From Riptortus pedestris (Eukaryota; Arthropoda; Insecta; Hemiptera; Alydidae), in the NCBI GenBank assembly GCA_019009955.1, contig CM032229.1, positions 77,483,001 to 77,547,000 on the forward strand: a stretch of 64,000 bases of DNA, in the 5' to 3' direction. This document shows positions 42,601-55,031 of the stretch, piece by piece. Every line of letters begins with the position of its first letter. Position 1 is the stretch's first letter. The notes under the pieces were generated by a model, which saw nothing but the letters and a program-made list of their open reading frames with translations, searched no databases and had not been told where the DNA came from. A program made the translations under genes and the position numbers.

Positions 42601-45600
42601 TTACTGTACGTCGATCGAAAAATTGTACAGAATCAATCTTATTGCAAATTAAATTTACTATAAATATTGGTATATACATTTATTCTCTATCTTGAATATT
42701 AACTGAGATATTTGCATTTTTATTAAATCTAGGTGGCTAACGGACGTGAGTAACTTTCTCACCAAAAAGTAGTTCGGCCGTTTCCTCGATTATTCAGCTC
42801 TCGTGAAATTTCTCTATTCTCTAAGACTTCACGTGGGAAATCTGCTTAGTTTACGCAGCCCCTGCGTGGCGGACTTTATATTTTTTAACTCACACTTCCA
42901 TGAAATAAATATGCTTCTGTTTCAAGGTAACACATGCAATTTTGTGTAGTATGTGAGTGGCTGAGGTCAATATTTTACTGTTCTCATTTAAAATATCTAT
43001 TCAAATTTGTTAACGTCTTTCTTTTTAGAGTCTATAATGGATATTGTACTGTGCTGAACTAATTGGACTTCAATTCATAGTCTCATTTTGTTTTGTTGTA
43101 TTAAGCTGGTATTTCTTATAATTATCTCATGATGCACCTAATAGTATTTTTTTCTGCACTTAGCTTCCTTAGAAAATAAACAGTCTAGTGAAAATAAAGT
43201 TCCTACAGCATTAAATAATAATAAAATCAATTTTAATTTTTAATAATTAAAACTAAAGATAGTTTCATATTATTTTTTTAAAATTTACTAAATGATTATT
43301 TTAAATAAAGTAGCCAATAATTTATCTCTAATGAAGCATGACTAAAACTGACAATATTGCACTGATAATTTAATCTTAAAACTCTTTTATTTTTTTATAG
43401 ATACAAAAGCTTTTTTTGGATTTATTTTTATATATTGAAGATATAAGTACAAAAATAATTCGTATACAAATACAATAATAATACAAATATCATAATTAAG
43501 AAATATTTAGGCAATTTATGTGTTTTTATTCTGCTAGTATTACAAAGATTTATTTTGTGTATACCGTATACTGCTGTGATTGTTTTATTAATATCAAAGA
43601 ATGATAAAACATGAAATATGATCCTGAAGAAAATGGTCTGTTCTATATATATATATATATGAAAATTTGATGTTTTTCTGAAGTGTCATTTCAATTTGGT
43701 GGTATACATATATCCGCACTTCAGTTTAATCTAAGAACATGGCTTTGAAATTGAAATCCTTGTCTAACAAGTCTGTTATTTGTCATTTAATGTTTCAAAG
43801 GATTTCAGTAAACTTTTATATTTGTGAACCAATTACTCCATAGGCTGTTTGTGATTCAATTTTTTAATGAGAATTGAATTATGGTTTCAAAATTTACCTT
43901 CTGACTTCTATTTGCAAAGAGAACTTCATCGTTGTTACATAGAATGCATAGAAGAACAGAGTTTTTTGTGAGTGCATCTACACACACAAAACACACTCAC
44001 GTTGATATATTTGATGTACATTAAAAGTAAGTTTTAAAAATTGAGTAATGTATCAGCTCATTAGTTAAATTTCCTTAAGGTAAACCTGCTAAAATTGAGA
44101 TGTTTTTCTTGTTTGTACTTGTTTATAGTTACATCGTCGATAATCTTATACTACGAAATTAAAAGTTTCAGCTGCATCTTCCATTCTACTTTTTATAGGG
44201 CTGTCAAACAGAGTATTCAGTCTTAGTCCTTTACTATTCATCATTCTTATAGACACGGTCTGGAAGATCAGGAGATAATGTTATTCTGAGAATGAATTTT
44301 GAGGACAGATGTCCTGGCTTGAATGGTATGAGGAACTTAGGAAAGGAATGAGTGTAAAACTTACTAAAAGCAATAGTCATGTGTGCAGGGAAAACGGAAG
44401 GTAATATGAGAATCACGTGTAATGGTATATTGTTAGAGGCTGTTGTTCCTACAATGATTTAGGGACATTTGTGTTCAAAGGTTCCAGCCAAGTGAATAAG
44501 CATAATGGGACTTCCTACCAAATACGAAAGGCTCTTATTTCTAAGAGAGAAATGGCTGGTAAGGCAACTAAGTTGGAAGCTCTTCAAATCTGTATTTGCA
44601 TTACTACTGGAACTATACTGTATGTTGTGATTAGTAAATTGCAGCAACCAAAATGAAGTACATATGGGAATAATAGGTAAAACTAAATGAAACCAAGTGA
44701 GAAATAAGTACTAATCTCAGTATATGGTCCATTGCTGTCTACAGAGTGATTGTAGGAGTACTTAGAATGAACTAAAATAATTTTGTAATGCAAATAGAAT
44801 GGGATGTGTAATAAAGTGGTACTATTATGACTGGAAGGGTACCCTGTGGCAGATTTAGGTTGCCATACATTGTGTATTTGGAGAGCCTTTCTGGGGATAA
44901 AGAAATTCCCCACTATAGCAGAGGTAGATTCACTGCCGTAGTATAAATATCTCTTATTTTTTTCATTAGTTATTAACATACGGTTTCCAATGAAATGAAA
45001 AGTGTGCTTTTCTTTCCTATCAGTTTACAAGTTTTTAAATAACTGTTTGTTTATATTTCCTCATTAAATATCTATTATAGAATTGGTTATTTGTACTTGA
45101 TTTATTTTAGTCCGAATACTGTACTATTTTATAAAAATATGACACTTTATTTGATTAATTTGATACTTTTACATTTACAAATGACAAAAAGAATAGCTTT
45201 GGTTGGTGCCACTGATAAAATCAGTGTTTATATTGTTTATCATTAAAAGGGAAATATATATATTTACTAACCGTTCATTATACAATGTATTATTGAGAAT
45301 GTTTTTGTGCATGTCTCAACAAGTTATATCTATTACATTCTTGTTAGTGTGTAATTAATTGCTCTAATACAACAGACATCTACAAAACGTTTAGTCTGGT
45401 TAATTTGCTAGTTTTTATATTTTTAATACATTCCAGACTGCTGTTAGAAAAAGGCTTGTCTATTTTTTTAAATATATTTTATTTTAAAACAATATTTACA
45501 GATTATTTAAAAGGGGCTTTATTTTTCTGAGAGAGGAGAGACTTAATAAAGAAAAGAGTATTAATAATAATTCCCCCTCATTTTCACAAATTCATTTGGA

Positions 45601-48600
45601 TTAAAATTTTTTGAGTTTTATGTGCTATGTATAAAATTGTATTATTTGAAATTTAAAAATGAGGCTGAGTTTGTCTTTTCAAGGGAAAAAGTGGGATAGT
45701 AATAAAATTACTCTAGGAACAAATTCTTTATTACTAGTGTTGACTTATGCCTTGATGAGTGATAATTTGATCTTTGAATACATTGACTCCTGGGGTTGCC
45801 CAGCTGCTTTAATACAGGCTACACTTCTCTAATCAGCAGGCACTGATGATGGAGCTTAGTCTCTGAAAGTGCACTCTGTATATGTTAGAGGACAAGGCGT
45901 TTTTATAGATCCTGATCTACAAGAATATTTTTTTGTGAATGTTTTAATTCAAAATGTCCTAGGCTTTTGTTTTCTGTTAAGTAAGCTGCTGTTGTTTATT
46001 GCTGTTATGCCTGCTGTTTGCTGCTTGAGTTTAGTATTTATGTGTTTAGCAATTTTACTTTTAGCAAAAGTTTCAGTTTCAGAAACTACCAAAAGTGACT
46101 ATACACATATTGCATTTGGTAAAATGTTCCAATATCAGAAATGACCATTTGTTTACTTAAAGAATCTGAGTCTGAAACTTGCTTTAAGAAATTTTGAGCA
46201 GTTGTAGAAGTGCATGATGTCACGCTACACTGCTCTACTCATCAATATATTTTATTTTCAAATGCTATGCTGTGTTTTGTTCTTTTTTCTGAATGTCACT
46301 CATTTTGGCTCCATTTTAGGTTTTGTGACAATTATATTTCAGTTTCCTGGCATGTTTGCTTGCTTCACTAGCCGAGGAGAGCGGGATGGAAGCGCAGGGC
46401 CCACAGAACGGCTCCTCGCCCCTACCACTTTCCCAGCGTGGCTGCTACACTGCGCTTCTCAAGGCCAAACCTTAGGCCTCACCGAATGGCCTGTAATAAA
46501 GCCTCTTCTCAACTAGATATAGTCTAGTTCTCCTAGCTTATTTAGAAATTAATATCATGAAACACTCTTTGAACTATTAATACATTATGCGTTTTTTAAA
46601 CTTTAAGGTGAGGCTTGGTCATGGGTTTTTCGACAAACAAGATCATGTTAAGAAAAGAGGTCTTATGAGATCATACTCGGATTCTAAAATTTCATACTCT
46701 TATGATGATTGCCCTGAGGCTCCTGGTTCATCCCATTATATCACTGCTGATGGAGATATTGATTTATTGGTAGTTTTGAAGGTATTCTTCAAAGTATAAC
46801 ATTAAATTATTGTGAATTTCTTAAAATTTTGAAAAATAATTTCTTTATAACTTACAGGGTGTTCAAAATGTTGTTATGAGGGATAATGTGATTTGTAGTC
46901 TAAGAGTTTGTGAGGGAGTTCTAAACCTTATTGAGGTAACTGCAATAATACAATGATATTCGTTAGTTATTAACATTTTTTTCTAGGTTGTTCCAAAAGT
47001 CTATATGCATGAGTTTATTACCAGTTTGAGATTTATTATTTAATGGTTATTCAACTTCTATGTTTACAATATTTATGTTGATGTTGCTTTGACTAATACT
47101 AGATTTAGTTTGTTTCACTCACCTCATTGTCTTGCATTTACAACCAATAACAATGTCAGAAGAAAAATAGTTTTTTGAAGCATTGCTGGATAAAATCTAG
47201 AAAATATGAGTAGTGGAAGATAAAGAATTGTATCAAACAGTGTTAGCATTCTGGTCCTACCTGTCTACAAGATCAGGCCTAACTTCTTTAGTCACAATGT
47301 GATGACAAATTGTTAGACTCCTTGTCATGATTGGCTTGATATGATATAAGTGAGGATTAATGGAATTTTTGATTACCCCCTCCAAATCCCCTCTTTTTTT
47401 TCTTGAATCAAAATCCTCCAGACATGGCTGACCCCATGTTGATAATTGAAAACGGGAAGTAATTGTCTATTAATGGCTTAATGTAGGAAATTCTGTAGTA
47501 AAATGTAGGAAATGACTCTAGTCCAGTACTCCACCTTTGAGATGGTGAGGCGCGGTAGAGTATGGTCAAATGTAGAGTACTGTGCTAGGATATACAGGAT
47601 ACCAGGGTTCGGCTCCCTGCAGTTGCAAACAATTTCTCTCTAATTAAATTATTAATTATTCACAGACAGTATATTCCATTCTAAAAATCAATAGGATAAA
47701 TTGTTTTATTAATGTTATTAATGAACATCCATTTTGTGTTACTACGGCTTATTGGGATGGGCTATCTACAGGTTACCTCCATTTTCTAGCCAGAGTAGGA
47801 CTGAGGGTTTAAATTTAATGAGTTTGTCACTATGTTTAACTCATATGGCTAACCTGAGTCCTTAAAGGGTTTCAAAATTGGAGACTAATAAAGGCCTCAT
47901 GGACTGAAGTCGCTTGTACTTTTCAAACCTGAAATTACAGTTATGAAAATTTTAAAATCTGGACAATTATATTGAAGTACACATTTTTTACTATCCATTG
48001 AAAGTCTGATAGTCGAGAATTTTTTTTTTTTTTTTTAGATTTTTCTTCTGAACCAGTTTGAATGTTTTCATTGTAACAACCTTGAGTCATTATAATTTTT
48101 TTTAAATTATATTTAAATAAAATTCAATGTGTTATTATTTTAGGTGGTCTTAGGGATGCCTGGTTTAGCTGATGCCAGTGAAAAACAACTTGCTGCACAA
48201 ACATGTATTCTACAATCTCTTACTAGGTAATAAAGTACTTTTTTTTTAAACAAGATAAAAATGTTTCCCCATTTTAAAAGTATGAATAAGTACTTACACA
48301 TATTCATTTTTTTTTTCCATATATTTCATAGTTTCATTTATCGTTTTACTGTTATGAGAAAGAAGTGAGGATTAAAATGAGATTTGTTAATTCAAGCTAC
48401 CAAGTAGGCCATCAAATGTTTTTTTTTTTCAAGAGCATGATTTTATAAATCTCTAACAGTTTAGAAGATGTTTTGGCTACCTCATGTGGTACCCAGTGCA
48501 TAGTAGTATTAAATAGAACCCTTTCATGAATAAATGGATCTTGAAATTAATAGAATGAAGAGAATATTCATTAATATTTTGTTTTGACTGAGTTGAAGTC

Positions 48601-51600
48601 ATAGTTCTTTTATTTTGTATATATGTTCAACCTATTTTAAAATTATATTATACATATTCCAATTAAAATTAAACTCTATTTCTTTCAGAAATAATTGTTT
48701 TTATATCTAGCTGCAACTTATTATGTAAGAATTCTTATTCCATTTTAGAATATTTGTTCTGTACATACCAGAACACATCAGTTTATTTCATCTGTTTCCT
48801 TATTTATTTTCATAGGAGACATTCTGCTTGTAATGAGTTAACCAAAATAGTAAATCAACACCAATTCATAATTAAATTTTAGACAATTTTTGTCAGTTGT
48901 AAATTGATCCTATTTAGTAGATTATAAAGATGTAGGCAGTTCAAGTCTGTGTGTGTGTGTCGTCGTGGTGATTGAGTTAATAGCTAACTTTTAATATTTG
49001 TATAATGTTTTGATAGATGTATTAATAATGTTTTTTATTATTTTTAGGGTTTTACTTCATCTTGGCTGCCCACATGGCTGTGGATATGCTCAGCGTGGTG
49101 CACCTGCCGATTTTCTACGTTCACAAGTTCACAGCCTTCTTGGAAGACTCCATAAAAATCACTCAAAACATTTCTTAAGGTTCTTCAGGTCTATGGTATC
49201 AACACAGTCTATAGGCGAAATAGTTGACTTCTTCCATGCATTCACTGGTTTCTGTGTTGACCCGGGCTCCCTTCTTTCACCCCTAAGTAGGAATTTTTAT
49301 TGTATTTATGTTATTATGAGTTGAAGGTTATAACTATATCTAATCTGTCTTTTCTCAAGGTTCATTTGTTACCCCATCATTTGGATAAAGAAATAAAGAC
49401 TCTAAGTAACATGAGGAATTTCATTATTACAAACAATTCCTGATATTCACAAACAATGCCAATGCTCAAATATTTCAAATTGGTGTTAGATTCAAACCTG
49501 AGCTAAGCCCTCTTCTTCTTTTTTTAATTAATTTTAATTTTTAATCCAGTATGGAGTATTATGCACATTACATGGAAAATTATAAACATTTTACAACCGT
49601 TCTAATTATATCACTGTGATTTTGAGTGTTATCTTCCCTATTGTTGATTTGTTTGTGCATGTATGATGTGAGTGTAATGTCTTTATGCAAATATAAGTAT
49701 GCAGGCATAAGAATTCATATTCTTTTTCCCACCAATTACACATATGTATGAACCATTAGATGGCATGACCTAACTAATACATGGTGTTTACTATGATTAA
49801 ACTATTTTTATTATTTATTTTTAGACCAGAAACGTGGTTGCAGTAAGTCTCCCGATGCAATGCCTCAATCGCTGTTTGGTCCTGTCTCAACTGGTTTAGA
49901 AAGTCATATTGTGGGTGCAGTTTTTAAGAAATTTATTACAAAGCTTATTTTATCGGCCAAAGAAATTAAATCACATGAGAATATGGTATGCTTTTATAAA
50001 TAAGTTTTATTTATTTTTCTGAAGTTATATAATAACATTTGTAAATAATATTTTGCTAAAGATAAATTCTGAAGAAATACTTTATAGTTTTGTTAATATT
50101 TTCTTCTGTTCCACACCGGTGGACTACCGGTGAGGTAGTCTGCAAAACCACATACCACCCTGTATGGTAATATCACCTTGATTGTTGCCAGGGACCGTAA
50201 ATAAAACTCTTTTTTGCTTTCAAATCTTTTAATTATAATTTGGCCTATGTTGTTCGATGGCCAAAATGTTACCAATAAGCAAACTTTAGGGACTTGAATC
50301 CTCACAATAATATAAGTTTAGTAAATCACCCCTCAAAAAAAAAATGTTTTTATAATTGTTTTATTCATATGCTTAACAGGAGAAAAGAGATATCTAAATA
50401 ATATATTCCACTCCGTTTTATCTCCTGACTAAAAAAAAAAAAATGATTATAAATAAGATGGTGAGTATTGATTTAAATATGCTGACATAACTGTCCCAGT
50501 TAGTCATGTTTTAGTATGTGACAGAACAATGGCAGGAGTATCTCTTCAATAGTTTTAAGCCCAACAAGCACATAACACTAGTGGTGAGTATGATAACACT
50601 TTTAAACGTGTTGGCTATAGCCAATCATAGGATTTCATGATGCGATTTTTGAAAAATTTCTTCCAAATGTCCATTGATCCTAACTAGATGTTCAAAATGA
50701 GGTCGGTTCAAAATGAAACACACATCTGTTACCACTCAGAAGATGGGTCAATATAACTCAGAAAAATGTATAATGTGTCTAAAATTATTTTTATTTGCAA
50801 AAATTTAGTATTTTTCTATTATTGAAAAATTCAATGAACTATGTATTATTGACTTTGATGTAGTAATGGACTTTTTAAATCTTATTAGAAGTAATTAAAT
50901 CAATTTTTGTAGAGTTTTGATATCAGACTTTTCACGAGCTATGTGAAAGAAGTCCATGGTAGTATATTATGCCGTGTATCCATGAGTGGTCTAATTGATA
51001 CTGCTGTGAGACCAAATAGAAAGGAGACAAACCTCCAGACAACAAGGGTCATAAGGTAAACATATAGTTTCCTTTCTTTAATATTTTGAATATTTAATTG
51101 TCATGTAAATCAATGATTGATTCCCTTTCTCATAGGCATATTCCTCAGAGTGAACAGGATAATATTCAGGATCATGCTTACGTTGTGGATGAAAGAGATG
51201 CAAAAAAATTACTTTTCAAGAAAAGAAGTACTTCGTCTACTTGTGCGGTAAGAATATATTATTTTTTATTTGCTTCATAGGTTGTTAGTTGTTTTGTGCT
51301 GCTATTTAACCACTGATAGACTGCTACCATTTGTTTGATTACTAGTGGTCAATATAGTCCTTGTAGGTCCTGAACCTCATCTACTAAGCTATACCATGTG
51401 GTCACCCCTGCTGTACCGATCAGTATTTTGAGCAGGCTTGGGATCCTGTCTTTCAAAATACCCCAACCACATTGTACTGATAGGAAATAAATGTTTTAGC
51501 TCAATTTTGTTTCTGGTCATCCTGTTGGTCTGATGATACTTTTTTTTTTTTTTTAATTTACCTTTTTGGCTTCATATTTGTTTTCAGACTATTTATTTTT

Positions 51601-52884
51601 GTAACTATCTCTTCTAAGGTATTTTAATATTCTGTTTCTAAGAAATATTTCAATTACATTGACCACCACTCTCCCTGGTTCATTAAGAGTCTTCCTAATA
51701 TAATTGATTTATTCCGTACTAATGTTAACAATTGAACTGTGTTGCCTTTAAGGTAAGTTATAAACCTGTTAATTTAGTTGTAATACAACTATTTATGTAT
51801 GTATTTACCTACATCAGAATACTCGGATAAAGAAATTATAAAATTATAAGATCAAGCTATGGTGTTCTAGGAGTAGAAAAAGATAGTGTATCACTTAGTA
51901 ATGGCTAAATGCAGAATTAGATTGAAAAAATATAAAAAGTATATGCTAAGAAATGGGACCTAGAAGCATTAAAATACGAAGAAATTAAAACTGTGTTTCA
52001 AGGAAAAGCAGAAGAAATTTTGGCCTTTTTGGATAGATTAACACACTATTTCTTTATGTAGGACCTATACCCCAGGAACCTATGCTGCTCTGGGCTAAAA
52101 CTTATTAGATTTTTTACTGCAGTGACATGTATTATCACGGGTTAGACTTCATTTGCACTTTTCACGGTTTCTCCCTTTTAGCCAGTGCCTTTTATTTCTT
52201 CACAATTATTATCCATATTCATATTCCTCTAACACAAAAAGTCCGTCACGCAGGGGCTGCGTAAACTAAGCAGATTTCCTATGTGAAGTTTAGCAATAGA
52301 GAAATCTGAATACAGGTAACACAACACCACCATAAGTAAATACAAACGGTAATGAGAAATCTTTCAGTTAATTTTAATAAACTCCCAACTGAAACGGCTT
52401 CTGAATTGTAAGAATAATTTATATTTTAATGACTCAAATTTTAGTAGTCCAAGAACTAAAGAAGGGGGGGGGCGGATGAACAGAACGTATTTGGATAAAT
52501 CTCACAAAGTAACGAAGGTTAGGTAAGGTTAGAAACGACAGCTTAGGTTAGAAGCTTCCGCCAGACCCAAAACTTACGAAAACGGCCGAACTAACCCGAA
52601 CAACACCCGACCACAGACTTCATAAAAATGCAAATATCTCGAAGAGAATAAATGTGTATATAGCAATATTTATAGTACATTCAATTTGCAATAAGATTGG
52701 TCCTATACAATTTTTCGATCCGATGCATAATAATGGAGATATTTCGAATTTTCGAAAATCCCCCCCCCTCCCTCTGGTACGATTTCAGCCATTAACGAAC
52801 TTGATCTATCTTTTTACATAAAACGGTTAAATATCACGTTTCGTAACAATCAAACAAAAATTGCGACCGCTAGAGCGTTAACAG

Positions 52885-52962
<78 letters not shown>

Positions 52963-54974
52963 GTTGTCCCCAAACCAAACGGCCAAACTTTAGGGATCGA
53001 CAGAGGATCGAAAAACTAAAACAAAAAGTCCTCTGGCATATGCCTCGTTTTCGCTTCTTTTTCGAGATAATCACAAAAAACTAAAAATAGTTGTGCATAA
53101 ACTAGTTAAGGCCAATGGAAGAGCGGATTTTATTCCTTGAATGAGTTTTAGCAATAAATGTTATTCCAATACAATTATTGTATTCTAATCTTATACTAAC
53201 AGAAAGGTAATTGAAAAAAAAAAATATTTTTTATTAAGAAAAAATAATAAATACTTTTTTATTCAATATTCATAGTATAAAAAAAAATTACCTATTTAAA
53301 GTAGATAACATTATGAACAATAACTAAAGATTAAAAGATAAAAAAAGATTAAAAATTTAGAAAATTAATAAAATAATTAAATATTCTTACTTGGAAAACA
53401 TAAATGTTTCAGTTTTTATATGGGTCTACCTTAGTGAGAAAAAAAAACCTGAAAATTTTGAAGGTTTTACCTTCTCTAAAATTACATCGTTAATTTCTAA
53501 AGCGTCAACGTAAATGTTGTTCGAAGTGCTGGCATCTCCCTGCAATACACGCATCACATCGCGTACTCGCAGATCGCACTGCATCTAAACATTGTTCTAC
53601 GGTGAGCTGGTTGCAAACCATTCTGATGCGCTCGATGAGGTCATCCCTTGTGTGGACGGGCTCTCGGTAGACATTTTCTTTCACGTATCCCCACATGAAG
53701 AAATCTAGTGGCGTGAGGTCCGGAGACCGGGGAGGCCAAGGCACCGGCCCACCTCGTCCTATCCAGGGTAGTTGATGTCCAACCAGTCTCGTACGGCCCT
53801 TCCGTAATATGCAGGACAACCATCGAGTTGAAACCAGCTGTCAAGTCTTGTTTCCAAAGGGATATCTTCCAAAAGTGTCTGTAAGTCATTCTCCAGGAAT
53901 AGATGATAACTTTCAGCTTGAAGTTGAGCAGGTAAAAATACGGGACCTATTATGCGATTATAACATAGACCGACCCACACGTTTACAGAAAACTCATCCT
54001 GGTAGTGAAATTCTCTAACAGCGCGGGGATTTTCATGTGCCCAAAGGTGGTAGTTTCTTTGATTGAATATGCCCGCACGTGTAAAAGTCGCTTCGTCCGT
54101 CCAGATTACTTTTGAACTTAAGTTTACATCGTTTTGCAATTGTTCTTTGTACCAATTACAAAAATTTAATCGGCGGGGATAATCAGCGGGTATTGCATTT
54201 TGTACCTTTTGTACATGGTAAGCATGCCTGCGGTCAGCCCTTAATGTGCGCCAAATGGTTGTCTTTGGTATGCTTAGAACTGAAGCAGCTCTCCGGACGC
54301 TTGTGCTAGGGTTGGTATTGAAGTGCCTCAGTATCCTCTCCCTCCGCCTCAGGTCGGCTTCCATCGGAGCCTGCATACGGTTTCCACGACGATTACATGA
54401 GAAGGACCCAGTCTCTCGAAGCCTTCTGAAAGTGCTGGTAAAAACACCTCTGTGTGGGGTTTCTCGGTCAGGAAACCGTCTGCGATATTCCCGAACTGCC
54501 TGACTTGCATTGCCATCGCAGAATCCGCAGACGTAGACCATGTCCGCATATTCAGCGTTGGTAAATCTAGCCATATTTGTTGACTTCACTGAACAGTACT
54601 AGCAACACCACTAATGTGAGAATGCGAGGCTGGATTCCCCCCAAAAAGGATTAAAATGATAGTAAACATTTTAATCCTTTCTTTTTAAGTTTAAACACTC
54701 AACCTAGACGTTTTGTTGATAAGGAAAGCGTGAGAATATTCATGTTTTCTAAATTTACTCCTCGTAAATTATAAAATTAAGCTTACTCAAAAAGCCAATA
54801 GTTTTTTGTAATTTAAATACATTATTAAAAAAAAAATACACTTTTTGCACAACTATTTTCAGTTTTTGTGATTTTCTCAAAAACAAAGCGAAAACGAGGC
54901 ATATGCCAGAGGACTTTTTTTCTTAGTTTTTCGATCCTCTATCGATCCCTGAAGTTTGGTTTGGGGACACCCTG

Positions 54975-55031
<57 letters not shown>

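Larger units (their letters stand above)
40185..46607 (+). other. unc80 intron(s) 18, containing an unresolved exon
   Basis: A 6.4-kb stretch. It holds a full copy of the abundant repeat (42285-42874), a tentative exon (43164-43198), a LINE reverse-transcriptase remnant (44190-44660) and a GC-rich island (46374-46505). The phase jump from 1 to 0 across it requires at least one exon of 3n+2 bases, or different splice sites than I have chosen. Confidence 0.5.
46936..48143 (+). other. unc80 intron 20
   Basis: Holds two SINE-like segments (about 47540-47640, forward, and 47690-47880, reverse) and AT-rich sequence. No gene recognised. Confidence 0.45.

Noticed and set aside
45869..46144. 91-codon hydrophobic open frame
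   Set aside because: The acceptor-like site before it leads into a stop in the needed unc80 phase; the long hydrophobic reading is a T-rich artefact.
47540..47640. Functional tRNA gene
   Set aside because: A B-box-like motif is present, but I cannot form an acceptor stem or anticodon arm; a SINE head is the better reading.
51890..52080. LINE fragment reading KKWDLEALKYEEIKTVFQ
   Set aside because: The resemblance to the linker region of LINE ORF2 is short and vague; it is mentioned in the intron entry but not called as a feature.
54112..54503. Plus-strand open frames of 65-85 codons
   Set aside because: They are shadows of the DUF4817-type transposase on the minus strand.
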